64,000 bases of DNA, from the NCBI GenBank assembly GCA_920105625.2, contig OV050030.1:85645570-85709569 (forward strand). The letters are read 5' to 3'. The stretch's first letter is position 1, and each line of letters starts with the position of its first letter. Under the pieces are notes generated by a model that was given only the letters and a program-made list of their open reading frames with translations, was not told where the DNA came from and did not search any database. Below, in pieces: positions 1 to 10,734 of the stretch. Made by a program: the position numbers and the translations under genes. Origin of the DNA: Clusia tigrina. Its lineage: Eukaryota > Arthropoda > Insecta > Diptera > Clusiidae.

Positions 1-224
1 GTGGTACACAATTTATATAAAATATATTTAATAGTAACATAGACTCATAATTTCTTCTGAAAGTTCAAACTACACAAAAATAACAATTAAATAACTCTCC
101 TTCAAATCAAAACTTTATTTCCAATTGTTTGCATATTTGTTTTGATTGCATTGTTCTATAAATTCAATTTTGACATCTATGTCGGGAAATTTGGTTTAAA
201 AAATTCGTTCTGCAGTCACCATGT
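1..224. repeat. R0 segment, start of macro-repeat unit 1
   Basis: Noncoding AT-rich DNA opening with a tacacaatttatataaaat motif that recurs near 15208, 21231 and 54776, each time followed by the same few hundred bases. These recurrences define the units of a large tandem or segmental repeat. I see no coding potential; the short frame ending in MSDADKSN that runs from here into the next element recurs in three copies but has no recognisable domain. Confidence 0.8.
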
Positions 225-787
225 TAAACGACCCTGACACGTTACTGCATTACCCACATCATACTCATGTGTGTGTGCAGTATCTCTGCACGGAGACGCT
301 ACTGCAAACTCTTCAATCATTCATTTTCATTTACTCCTTTGGCGTGAAGACAACAATGTCAGACGCAGATAAAAGTAATTTTGGCTGCGGTTGCAGTGTG
401 ATTGAAAAAGAAACAAATGAATGAAACACAACAAAAAGCAATGAAAAAAAAATCTGGATGAAAAATTGCTATCGAAAACGGAATGAGATTTCTCATCAAA
501 ATATTGCGGTAAAATTCAATGAATTCGATGAGAAATGTTTTTCTCTGTTTTCCGCCATGGCGTCCGCGCGCTACGAAATTCTGGTTCGAATGAATGAAGT
601 TTCAGTCACGCAAATACACTTGACGTATTGACTAAACACTTCATCCATGCATTAAGAAAAATCCGAATGATTTGGATTTTGCTTACTGCATGACTTCAGT
701 CATTGTATGTGAGTCGCATACATAGCTATTTTACTAATTCTTTTTTACGATTCTTTACATCATCCAATAACGTGTCGGGGCCGCTTA
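225..787. mobile_element. Non-autonomous element with 20-bp inverted ends (TIR-A)
   Basis: The left arm at 225-244 and the right arm at 768-787 are inverted copies. In unit 3 the arms (21449-21468 and 32461-32480) are a perfect 20-bp inverted pair, reading taagcggccccgacacgtta on the left; here the left arm carries four changes. The interior is about 520 bp and noncoding. The errantivirus at 21797-32259 sits inside the unit-3 copy. The short unit at 15.2-16.6 kb lacks the element, which supports a mobile origin. No clean target duplication could be defined, so the superfamily is unknown. Confidence 0.6.
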
Positions 788-1182
788 CCCTGCGGCCACA
801 CTTTCAATTTCTTGCCCATCAAGTCGCAATACACACAAACTTTTTACTAACAATACATATTTTTAGTACTTGACCTTCGACTTGGTTATCAATTTATGTT
901 TCCAGCGGAGAATCAATTCGGCCTTCAATTATCTGTCAATTGTTACGTGAGGGTACTATGTATTAAGTGAAAAATTACGGAAAAACCATATTAAATTTTA
1001 AAAAATCGATCAAAAAAAAAAAGGCAGAAATGATTAAATTTATTGTTATATTTATTTTTATTTATTTTCTACCATCTTGTCCAACAAATGCAGGCTACGT
1101 CACAGCCGCGACTAGAACAGGTTTTGACAGACAATACGTGTGAGTACTTGATGGGAAAGAAAGTGAACTTGTGGCAGCAGGG
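788..1182. mobile_element. MITE-B: MITE with 37-bp TIRs and TTA target duplication
   Basis: Ends read CCCTGC...GCAGGG here and CACTGC...GCAGTG in the copy at 32481-32810. In that copy the terminal inverted repeats match at 33 of 37 positions, including the cores ttcaatttctt and cccatcaagt. TTA flanks both ends (785-787 and 1183-1185), a 3-bp duplication typical of PIF/Harbinger elements. The interior is noncoding. A roughly 115-bp relative of its right half recurs four times downstream of the 51-bp minisatellite. Confidence 0.7.
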
Positions 1183-1836
1183 TTAAGTAAATTAACCTTG
1201 GAATTGCCTATAAACAGCTCTAGCCAAGATACACTATTAGGGTAGCAGTTTTAGGATGGTTTTATTTAAAAATTTGGTAATGGCAAACCCAAGATGGAGT
1301 AAAAGAGCTACGTTAGTTTTTCCTAACTATAGAGAGTTTTTGCCAAAGAAAGCGGGTGAATCAACCTTTACTTTCTTAGTATTTCCTGGTCAAGATCCAT
1401 CTTATTGGAATTTGCATCAAAGAACATTAACGTAATAAGAAGTATCATCAAGATGAAGAACAGAATAATTGATTCTCTATTTCACATTACGAGTTAAATG
1501 GGCAACCCTACAAATCATAACTACAGAATCATGAAAACTACAGAATTCTGAATACATACATGTGTATGCTTGTATACTCATGAGAAACATAAAAAGAAAG
1601 AAAACAAACACAAAAATGAATTCTGAATACACACGTGCCTATATTTATACATACATACATAGTTCTGGTAGGTAGCGATGCAGTAAAATAGTATGAAATG
1701 AAAATAAAGCGTCTTTATCATATAAATTTGCACATCATTGGAGTTATTTTTTTTTTTTGTGGTAATAAATATATATTTTTTCTATTGCTTTTTCCATTTA
1801 AACATTTACATAAAATATTTCTAAACACATACATAT
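1183..1836. repeat. R1 noncoding segment, first part
   Basis: Noncoding DNA that is collinear with 32811-33487 at high similarity. No open frame with a recognisable domain. It is broken by the Gypsy insertion that follows; the uninterrupted version near 33480-33495 shows the empty site. Confidence 0.75.
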
Positions 1837-2427
1837 TGTTACGAAATTGCCCTTTTGACAATTTACTCTGTTACAAAATTGCCCTCCTGACAATTTCTCT
1901 ACCTCTCTGTACTCGGACTCGTACCAGTGGATTGTGTAGTAATCAAACAATCGCTGGTTAAATTAAAATAATTAGCTTTATTTAATTATTGCTCTTTACA
2001 CATTTAATATTAGGCTTAAAGTTTACTTAGTTATTATTTGCACTTTATTTCACAAACCATTAGTCACTTTAATTACTAATGAATTTCATCACTTTACACA
2101 ATTACAAATACTGCTGCTTTGATTATAATGCTAGCTGTACACACTGTTACGGTCTCTGATCTACTGCCTTCGACTTTCAACAGTCTTGTCGCTTTTATAG
2201 TTTTCGAATGGTTGGTGTAGAAACTTCCACGCTATTCTTGTATTTTCTAGAAGCTTCTATCCTCTTCGACAGAAGTCGAGAATATTCTTTTTGATATTAC
2301 CGACAGATGGTTCTTGAATAAGCTTTTATTCGAATAGTTCGCATCTTGACTCACAGGGGGCACACATTCTCCAGATGGGATCCTAAAAGTATGCAACCCC
2401 ATTCCACTAATATGCAATCACTTTTCA
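1837..2427 (-). repeat. Gypsy-1 3' LTR (591 bp)
   Basis: Bounded by TG...CA. Its left end contains two adjacent copies of a motif of about 32 bp beginning TGTTAC and running through AAATTGCCCT and GACAATTT. The partner LTR at 4860-5125 has only one copy, followed directly by sequence matching position 2190 here, so it has lost about 325 bp. Confidence 0.88.
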
Positions 2428-2438
2428 CTGCCCTCCAC

Positions 2439-2765
2439 TTAATCTTGTTCGTCCCGAACAAGGATACTACTGCAACCTTTATAAGCAGATAACCTCTCTA
2501 AATGAACGACTTTCATTTTGCTCCTGGCATTTCTCGCCAACTGGATGGGGTATACTACATCGTTGAGCCGCTTTATCACCTTATAAGGGCCTTCCCAATG
2601 TGTTTGCAGTTTTGGCGATAATCCCTTTTTCCTTTGCGGATTATGAAGCATAACTAGCTGCCCTTCCTGAAATCCCTTGGAGTTTACTCGTACATCATAT
2701 TTCGTTTTCCTTTTATCACTCATCAGTTGCGTACGATTTCTGCTGTTTCCATGAATTTCATTCAA
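2439..2765 (-). pseudogene. Gypsy-1 Pol C-terminus (integrase tail) remnant
   Basis: This 108-codon frame encodes the end of a Ty3/Gypsy integrase. It has the GPY/F-type motif WEGPYKVIKRL near residue 58, preceded by the basic stretch NPQRKKGLSPKL, which in intact elements binds DNA or chromatin next to the catalytic core. Nothing of the integrase core, RNase H or reverse transcriptase is present; the next recognisable sequence upstream on the minus strand is the protease remnant, about 120 bp away. It is therefore a deletion relic, ending just before the 3' LTR. Confidence 0.8.
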
Positions 2766-2885
2766 CTGTCCTCGTTTTTTAGGTATACAATTGCTGCATG
2801 GAAGTACTGTAGATGACTCTTTAGACCATTCTTTCGCTAGATCGTCGGGTACCTTTTTATTAGCTCGTATCTTGCTTTTCGTGCC

Positions 2886-3440
2886 TCACGGTTGCCTCTC
2901 ACAGTTTACAATTGCTGAAATTCTCTGGCACCTTACCTTCTTTTTCGCTATGGTTTCAGCGGTATTTGAAATATTCACTACTTTTTCTGGTACGATTCGG
3001 CTCTTATGCTTCCCAACATCTCCGCCCATTTTGGCCCGTATAACTGCCTCTGACTTGGATGCGATTTTTGTCCGTCGCGATATATTGGCTTGTTTAACAA
3101 CTTCATACTTATCATCACCTATAAATAACGGTATTTCGGTGTTCGCATATTTCAGTACTCGGCTTTTAAAATCTAGTGTGAATCCATTCCGAATAATGAA
3201 ATCCACACCTAAGATTACTTCATCCACAATATCCGCAACTATTAACTCGTGCTTCACTGTTGTGGTGCCGATAGTGATTTTCCGTGTAACTTTTCCAAGT
3301 ACCGATGCATCATCTCCAGTTGCCGTACGCAAACTTATTCCCTGAAGCGGCTCGATTCCCCGAACGAGATCCCTTCTAATTATGGAATGTGATGCCCCGT
3401 ATCCAATGTTACCACAACTTTTCTTCCGCTTATTACACTG
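2886..3440 (-). pseudogene. Gypsy-1 aspartic protease and linker remnant
   Basis: An open frame over 2886-3332 carries the C-terminal half of a retroviral-type aspartic protease, including the flap-to-core pattern VILGVDFIIRNG. The catalytic D-T-G lies just upstream around 3390-3405 in a different frame: after the GAT ACG GGG codons the phase is off by one, so a one-base loss separates the active site from the rest of the domain. The enzyme would normally mature Gag-Pol. The following linker leads to the large deletion that removed reverse transcriptase. Confidence 0.72.
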
Positions 3441-3514
3441 TTGACAGTTAGGCTGTTATTTTTCCGCGCCATCTGAGAAACGAAGATTCTTGGGCCATCA
3501 GTTGTGTGAGTCTG

Positions 3515-4156
3515 TTAATTTCCCGGCTTGACAATCTTTTCCGATTCCCTAATTCGGACTTTGTCTTGCTTTGGCAATCTTACCGGAGCGTGTGTTGCAT
3601 AACGTTTCCATCTCAACTGACAATCACGAGCCATGTGCCCCACATCACCGCAGGTAAAGCATTTGCCCGTGAAACTTTGTTTGTTCTCGACTCTTATCTG
3701 ACGGGCTGTGCATTCTGACCGACACACCAATGCTGCTGTATCTGATAACAAAGCGCTAGCTACTGTCTCCATATGTGTAGCTTTCGGATTAGTTATTGCA
3801 GAACGCTTTATCTCCGCATCGCGAATGCCATATACGAAGGTGTCCATCATACACCTCTCAGTGATCTCTCCTGGGTAGGCAAGATGAGCCAACCGTTCCA
3901 CTTCCGCCGCAAACTGTTGTAGGGACTCACCACTCTTCAGTACCCGTGTTCGTAGCTCTACTTGTTACATCTGGTTTCGGTGTTCACTACCATACTTGCG
4001 CTGAACGGCATTCATCAAGCTTTCATAGCAGTCTCGTTCACTTTCTGAGATAGTTTGAAGCACATCAGCGGCAGCATCTTTCAACGAAACTGTTACTGCA
4101 GCCACTTTTTCGCGAGCACTCCAACCATTTGTGCTAGCGGTAGTCTCAAACTGCAT
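3515..4156 (-). pseudogene. Gypsy-1 Gag capsid/nucleocapsid part, frameshifted
   Basis: Two frames (3965-4156 and 3515-3901) encode the capsid-like and nucleocapsid parts of Gag. The first has the retrotransposon-Gag signature around AVTVSLKDAAADVL. The second has a CCHC zinc knuckle, CFTCGDVGHMARDC, near residue 78, for RNA packaging. The break between 3901 and 3965 shows at least one stop or frameshift. The N-terminal part of Gag is in the next minus-strand frame to the right. Confidence 0.8.
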
Positions 4157-4210
4157 TCTGAAGACACTAAATGTCGTGGTTCCATCATAGGTAGGAGGCT
4201 TCAGTTTTAT

Positions 4211-4858
4211 TTAGGATAAAGCTGGCACAGGCAATGCACCTTCCTGTAATAGGTGAATTCTTTGCTCTAATTCGTTCTGCTTTTGCTCGTTCGCAATGAA
4301 TTTTTGTTCTACAGATTTTTCGAAAGATTCCTGCCGTGTCTCAATTTCACAAGCCTTCCTGTCTACCATATCAGACATTTCTTTCATCTGCTGTGAATTC
4401 AGTTGAGCAAGCCGTGTTTCACTCTGCTCTAACCGCTGCTGCAACTTGTCATCGCTTTTCTGTAGCTGCTGTTCGAACTGTTCTTTAACATCCTCTTTGG
4501 CAGCTTGTGCATTTTGCTGTAATCGCAACTGCATCTTGTCATCAGCTGCTTGAGAATTTTGTTGTAACTGCTGCTGTATTACCAGGATAAGTGCACTCAT
4601 GTCAAAGTTACCCGTGTTAGTTTCTGGGGTTGTTTCTTCGTGTCGAGGTGTCGTTGGCTCCTCACATTGGAATTCATGCTCATCAACATCTATAGCCTGC
4701 TCCTCTAAAGCGCTTCTTAGTCTCACCTGCAGCTCCGCTTTAAGCCCTTGTGTTTGCAAATTTAAGCGCTCAAGCTCCTTCTTGAGCTGCTCCAATCGCA
4801 GTTTTTTCAAATTTAACCATTGTTTATTACAGATACACAATCCCAGTTCTGACACCAA
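4211..4858 (-). pseudogene. Gypsy-1 Gag N-terminus with SAP-like motif and coiled coil
   Basis: The frame of about 215 codons has two regions. Residues 17-52 resemble a SAP motif (pattern LEQLKKELERLNL then LKAEL and RLRSALEE), a putative DNA-binding fold. Residues 90-205 are rich in Q, E, K and L with heptad-like spacing, a likely coiled coil. No ATG opens this frame: it begins within the primer-binding site. The nearest ATG (minus strand near 4820) is in another phase before a run of A, so a one-base indel probably broke the natural start. Confidence 0.72.
4841..4858 (-). promoter_or_regulatory. Gypsy-1 primer-binding site
   Basis: On the minus strand the sequence directly inside the right LTR reads TGGTGTCAGAACTGGGA. 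This fits the complement of a tRNA-Leu 3' end (…TGACACCA) and confirms that the right LTR is the 5' LTR. Confidence 0.75.
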
Positions 4859-4859
4859 T

Positions 4860-5125
4860 TGTTACGAAATTGCCCTCTTGACAATTTACTCTTTTATAGT
4901 TTTCGAATGGTTGGTGTAGAAAATTCCACGCCATTCTCGTATTTTCTAGAATTTTCGATCCACTTCGACAGAAGTCGAGAATATTCTTTTTGATATTACC
5001 GACAGATGGTTCTTGAATAAGCTTTTATTCGAATAGTTCGCTTCTTGACTCAGTGGAGCACTCATTTTCCAGATGGGATCCTAAAAGTATGCAATCCCGT
5101 TTCACTGATATGCAATCACGTTTCA
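4860..5125 (-). repeat. Gypsy-1 5' LTR, internally deleted
   Basis: Shares both termini with the 591-bp partner but is only 266 bp. The missing 325 bp lie directly after the first 32-bp terminal motif. If the promoter lay there, this copy cannot start its own transcript. Confidence 0.85.
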
Positions 5126-5947
5126 ATATATATGCATACGTGCTTAACTAAATCTACTTGCTTCATAGTTTTTTCCCCAATAGCCGTTCGAAATACTCCT
5201 CATAGAAATATATAGATACGCAACTCTTCTGCTTCCTCATCAGCTGTTGAAAGAATCCATTTGTTTCCTTATCCGTGTGAAACAATAACAACACAATGTA
5301 TAGCGGCCATGATATGGTGAGAAAGTAAAATTTGCCACAGCTGACGGTAAACATGGGAGTAGAATTTAGAGTTTCGTGGCTTAAGAATCAAAAAGTACTT
5401 TGAATGTGAAATCGGTTAGATACATATTATTTTGTAGGGTATTCTAATGTTTCATATGTAGGTTATATTTAAATATATATGGCAGGCTGAATTAAAAAGT
5501 GCATAAAATCTGCTGTCTAATTTTTGTATTTAATTGATAAACTGTACTGGGGGCTTACAATGGCTACACTTGTCATGCTGCTTTTCAAGTGTGTAAAGAA
5601 AGTCGTCAGAAATAATCTAATCTCCGAAATAAGGCAAGGGATGAACACAATTAAGTAACTTATACATTTTTAAGTATAAATAACCGCAAATATACGAAAC
5701 ATACATTTTTTAAGAAAACTACCTTATCTACGTAATTATTTACATTTTTTAAGAAAACTACCTTATCTACATGAACATTACATTTATTTGCGAACAGAAT
5801 TTCCTAATTTGTTCGAAAAAATGCTCAATCACATCTTGACAAAGTTTGCTAGTCATTATGTGTGGAAAGCCTTTTGTGTCAAACTGCTACATTTCCGTTA
5901 AACTATTTATATTTATAACCCAACCTTTTAGAAAATTAAAAGTGTTT

Positions 5948-6315
5948 AGGTAGGGCCAAAATAGACGAGATGTAACGATAGCGATTTTACGAACGTCTGC
6001 ACTCGTTACGTTGATTTCGACATTTAACCCAAAATTAAACGCAATGAAACGCATCGATGGATGCCTTTTTACATAAATTCCGAGCTCATCCCCCACAGCG
6101 CCGATTAAGTTGTAGCAAAATTCCGTCATTCTAATTTTAATTTGTTTAAAAAACAACAATCGTGTCTACAAAGAAGAGGTTGTGACGAGTAGCAGACGTT
6201 TGGAGTTCGGTTCTTACGGAACCGATCCACACGTCTAAGTTTTTGGCTATTAGTGTTGATTCACATATGCTCGAACTTACTCGTCACGTTTCGTCTCGTC
6301 TATTTTGGTCGGCCC
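5948..6315. mobile_element. MITE-C: small inverted-repeat element
   Basis: This 368-bp block is absent from the otherwise collinear copy near 34225, where agtgttt runs straight into gtcagatc. Its ends carry inverted copies of ccaaaatagacgaga, extending with mismatches to about 24 bp, and TTT flanks both sides. The interior contains a nested hairpin at 6194-6236 (agacgt...acgtct enclosing tcggttc...gaaccga). It is noncoding and non-autonomous; superfamily unassigned. Confidence 0.7.
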
Positions 6316-7202
6316 TTTGTCAGATCAAAATTCCTGACATCTTTTATACTAATGAACTTCAAGAAAATGTCGGTGTCTTTCAAAAAGCTAGTTGATCCGA
6401 AGATCCAGTAAACATGGAAATATAATTACTGCTATTAAAAATATTATTTTTATTAAGTGCTCATTTAAGTCGATGTGAAATCCGAAGTAATGTGAAAGTT
6501 TGTAAATGTTGCCACTCTGCACGCTTAATAATCAACTGTTTTGAAAACAAAGCACTTCGAGCCAATAAGATAGAACCTGATCAGGAAACACTAAGAAGGT
6601 AAAAGCCTTTTGACACAAAATCTTTCTTTAGTAAACAACTTCCATTTTAAGGGAAAAATAATATAGCTCTTTTATTCAATCTTGGTTTTCGCCATTATTA
6701 CCAAATTTTGAAATAAATACATATTAAAAATATTATCCTTTAAGTGTATTTTGGCAATTTATAACCAATCAATGTACTTACAATTATTCAGCGTTGGAAA
6801 ATTCACAAAAAAATATGGATGAATGAATTTTTATAACTATGAACTTGTGTGTAATAAATAAAATTTATATCTTAAATAAACTTTATTAGCGTATTTATAT
6901 TTCGAATTAAATAAAATATAACTAAAATGAAAATTATTAGTGAAATAGTATGGTCTGTTATTTATATTTACGAGAATTCAAAAGTGATTCAGATAATATT
7001 GCAATAGATGAAGCTAAAAGAAGACTAGCAACTAAGGCCTTCGACTCAAAGAGAAAAACATCTACAAAAGATGAATTTCGCATAAGGTCGTGACTGTGAC
7101 ACAAAATTTTTTTTATTTTAAAACATGTTTCTTTATCACTCGTCCTTAACACTTCCTATTTATTGTCTGAGGTAGTAAAAAAATAATAATAAAATTTAAA
7201 AT

Positions 7203-8284
7203 TTTATCTGCCTCAAGGCGCATTTTAGCTACGTAAAGTCAATTTGAGATAAAATCACATATCCTTCGCTTACAATTAATTTAAATTAGATATAAAAGTG
7301 TAACTGCAACATTTATTTAATATTTCGCAATATAAACGAACACCTTCAACACAGTTATAAATTAACAGTAACAAAAAAGGTTCTTAAAATTTTGTTTTCT
7401 TCACATGGAAGTTCTTTCGCAACCATAAAATAGTTTTAATTGATTAGAAAAGAAAAATAATAAGCTGAATTGCAGTACTGAGTTCATTTAATATTATATT
7501 TTTTCATTAATATTTCAGTATATTGATAATACTATGAATTTACAACCTACTACAAAATTATGTACTTCGGTAACACTCTTTTGTAATAGGAGTAAAAATG
7601 GTGTATAAGTAGTTTATTCACCGAGGCCACTTGTGCTAACAGACCTCGGTGAAAAATGAGATTCTCGCATACTATTGCAAATCCATTTTGCATTGATTTT
7701 GTTGTTGGATTCGGCAAGCTGCATATCTATTGGTAATCTATGCTTTATCTGCCTCAAGACACATTTTGCCTACGTAAAGTCAATTTGATATAAAATCACA
7801 TATCCTTCTCTTACCATTAATTTAAATTAGATATAAAAGTAGAACTGCAACATTTATTTAATATTTCGCAATGTAAACGAATACCTTCAACACAGTTATA
7901 AATTAACAAAAACAAAAAAGGTTTTTAAAATTTTTTTTTCTATATATGGAAGTTCTTTCGCAACCATAAAATAGTTTTAATTGATTAGAAAATACAAATA
8001 ATAAGCTGAATTGTAGTACTGAGTTCATTTAATGTTATATTTTTTCATTAATATTTCAGTATAATGATAGTAATATGAATTTGCAACCTACGACAAAATT
8101 ATGTACTTCGGTAGAACTCTTTTGTAAAAAGAGTAAAAATGGTGTATAAGTAGTTTATTCACCGAGGCCACTTGTGCTAACAGAGCTCGGTGAAAAATGA
8201 AATTCTCTCATACTATTGCAATCAATTTTGCATTGATTTTGTTGTTGGATTCGGCAAGCTGCGTATCTATTGGTAATCTATGAT
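7203..8284. repeat. Tandem duplication of a 541-bp R1 piece
   Basis: The block beginning tttatctgcctcaag occurs at about 7203 and again at about 7744, each running to an attggtaatctatg end. The paralogue at 35153 has it once. Both copies have diverged by scattered changes, so the duplication is not recent. Confidence 0.8.
7618..7652. other. Conserved 9-bp-arm hairpin
   Basis: The arms tcaccgagg and cctcggtga are perfectly complementary around a 17-nt loop. The same hairpin recurs near 8158, 35567 and 39991 with one or no arm mismatch. Role unknown. Confidence 0.5.
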
Positions 8285-8588
8285 ATTCCTAACCAGAGTA
8301 TACAGAAGAAACTTAAGCCTGAAATGAGTTTTTTTTTCTCTGTGTTCTTTGCTCCTAACGATGTGCTCAATGCATTACACATCTTGTCTTGGAGATTTGG
8401 GCAATGGAAACTAATAAATTGCAAAAAAATCTTAGAGCTTCGTTCACATTGTCTCTGGGTACTTATGCACTTATGTATATGGGGAAATACTTTGAATCTA
8501 ATTATATATTTTCACCTACATTCGTATTTCATATTTGGGAGTTTTTTGATTTTCCTTTTTTATTGTTGCCTTATCACTACTTCTTCTA

Positions 8589-8591
<3 letters not shown>

Positions 8592-8623
<32 letters not shown>
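8592..8623. repeat. TA microsatellite
   Basis: About sixteen TA dinucleotides; the paralogue near 35934 has only a few, so the tract expanded after duplication. Confidence 0.9.
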
Positions 8624-8627
<4 letters not shown>

Positions 8628-9246
8628 ATATGTAAATATATGTATTTGTATAATTTATTATATAATAAGTTAATGGAGATGAGTTTATATATATAATGTA
8701 TATAAAAAATACCTTATACATATATGTATGTAATAGATATAGTATGTAATTTTTTTAACATAAGTTGCATATACTCGTATGTATATTGCATATATAAAAA
8801 ACAATAAATCTTCTATTCTTCATATTGAAATAGTAGATTTAATTAATTTATTAACTGGCTTGTCAAATATGTCTTGAGCAATTGTATGAAGTTAAAAGTT
8901 ATTGAACAAAATTCATGAGAGTAACCTTTATTTTTACATTTTTTCCTTAAAGAAAGTTAATGTGGATAATATAATAATTTTTTATTGCTATATTTTAATT
9001 TTCCACACCACCTAAGAGGTATGCAAAATGGAGCGTTACCGATTTTTTGTTGATGATGATGAAATCTGAATACGCACGTTCCTACATTTATCCATACATA
9101 CTTGTATGTATGTTCATATGTGGGGATTTATTTTTTTTGTTTGTTTCTGAAAAGCAGCAATGAAGAGATAATCCTTAAATGCACTGTTAGTTTTTTTGCG
9201 CAATTATTTTTCATTCTCCTATTTCAAGAGTAGATTTCATTCATAT

Positions 9247-9679
9247 TGTTCACTCCGAATCCTAACGTTCAGGTGACTTCCGCCTGGTACCTGGGGCACC
9301 ATGTTGTCGGCCTATCTCTGCGTTCCATCGTTCGGTACGGTGCGAAAGCACGTGTTGTGCGGTGGAGAGCGAGAGAACAGTCGAGGCAGGTGCATATCGT
9401 ATTTGTGCGGAAGCCATCTTTATCTGCTGGCATATTTTGGCGCGAGGCTACGAAGCAGCGGCAGCTGCTCTCTTTGCGCGGTGGTCAGTCTGTTCTGGAA
9501 TTGCGGCAAGTGTGGATCGGCGCCCAACATAGTATATTATATATAAATTTTACAATAAATATATAAAAAGTGAAAATTGGCTAAGGAATGCTGCTGCGTA
9601 TTTTTCGTTTAACGTGGTTTTCATAAGTTAATAAATATATCTTTTTTAATCAAATAAATAGTTCTATCTGAGTGCAACA
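9247..9679. mobile_element. Solo LTR, possibly BEL/Pao type
   Basis: The 433-bp block starts TGTTCACTCC and ends GCAACA, with CATAT on both sides (9242-9246 and 9680-9684). The paralogue near 41695 shows the empty site with a single CATAT. No internal domain is present, so this is a solo LTR left by LTR-LTR recombination. The 5-bp duplication and TGTTCAC start suggest BEL/Pao, which is inference. It is visibly more GC-rich than its surroundings, which explains the overlapping chance frames of 81 and 106 codons inside it. Confidence 0.82.
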
Positions 9680-9684
9680 CATAT

Positions 9685-10734
9685 ATTAACTGGCTTGTGA
9701 AGTGTATCTTGTGCAAATGTGAAAATTCTAAAGTGATTTTTATTTTAATATATGTACATATATACATTTATTACTAATTGCGCCCACTGTTTGTTCGCCA
9801 TGTAGGAAACTTTTTATGTGTCATTGATATGTTAGATTGTTAGTGTAAAACCAAATCGCAGTTTCTGTTTCTCTTTCGTATACTGGAAATTTTTAGACAT
9901 TGTCCGTTGGGCATTTGCTGAAAATTAGTTTATTTGAAGTTTTGATAGCGAAAGGAGGAAGAAACTGCGGTAATGTCATTAAGTGCAGATAAATGTATAA
10001 TTTAATTTGTTCTTTTTTAGAAATAAACCATCGATAACTGTCATGTTTGGTGTATTTATTCCGGATTTTTTAGATGGTGCTTTAAATTTGCATCCCCTAA
10101 TATAAATTGCAACACTGATTTAATTTGGCTTGATTTGGTGGGTTTTTTTTATTGTAAATATGTTTTATACCCTTTACCTTAAAAAAGATAAATAGGGTTA
10201 TACAAAAGTTGGTGCGCTTGAGACATTTTTCATCTACAAGAAGGTGGCAAGTGGGGAAATAAGAATACACGCATATGCTAAAAATCACTGAGCATTTTTG
10301 ATTTTTACCATCCGTTTATCTGTGGCTATTTTTTTCTATACCGTTAGAGATGTCTTAACGAAAGTTTGCAAAAGTTGGACAAAGATACAATACCAGATTG
10401 TTATATGAGCTGATTTTGACAAATACCACTCCTACCTCCTCTATATGGAACCTTTTCACCTTTTTTTTACTTCCCTCCAATTGATGGAATACTGACGGAA
10501 TTAGGTAGTTACAGAATGTCACAAAAGATTCGTTGCTGGGCTATACTAACATATTTACTCGATTTTACCAACTTTGGAAAGTTTTATTTGATTTCTTTAT
10601 TTTCTATTCACTTCCTGAAAATATCTAACCGTTATCAAAAGAGAGCAGAAAAACCCTAAGTAACCCTTATTTTTAACTCACAAAAGTATTCGTTTTATAT
10701 ATTTTTATTTATTTAAGCAAAAGAAAAAGGATCA
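9685..10734. repeat. R1 noncoding segment, third part
   Basis: Noncoding DNA collinear with 41690-42758 (very similar) and with 36510-37960 apart from a MITE there. No recognisable coding sequence; a 63-codon minus frame at 10097-10288 is repeated identically at 42122-42313 but has no domain. Confidence 0.78.

Larger units (their letters stand above)
1837..5125 (-). mobile_element. Defective Ty3/Gypsy LTR retrotransposon (Gypsy-1)
   Basis: Both LTRs begin TGTTACGAAATT and end TTTCA on the plus strand. ATAT flanks both ends (1833-1836 and 5126-5129), a 4-bp target duplication, and the unit-3 paralogue has the empty site. Gag, protease and the integrase C-terminus read on the minus strand, so the 5' LTR is on the right. 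Reverse transcriptase, RNase H and the integrase core are deleted between the protease and integrase-tail remnants. The alignable LTR parts differ at roughly one position in ten by eye, so the insertion is old. Confidence 0.9.
5130..9241. repeat. R1 noncoding segment, second part
   Basis: About 4.1 kb of AT-rich DNA collinear with 33488-36597 and, from about 7530, with 39917 onward. No frame has a recognisable domain; the listed short frames here are chance. It holds MITE-C, a local tandem duplication, a small conserved hairpin and a TA microsatellite, each entered separately. Confidence 0.8.

Noticed and set aside
221..424. A conserved small protein gene (frame ending MSDADKSN…ETNE, also at 21367-21648 and 54902-55174)
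   Set aside because: It lies in a repeated noncoding element, its N-terminal part differs in length and phase among copies, and no domain is recognisable.
9246..9566. A GC-rich coding gene with two overlapping frames
   Set aside because: Entirely inside a solo LTR with target duplication; two frames open at once indicates composition, not coding.
10097..10288. Conserved 63-codon minus-strand protein repeated at 42122-42313
   Set aside because: The whole flank is duplicated, so identity says nothing about coding; low-complexity Lys/Phe/Ile composition and no domain.
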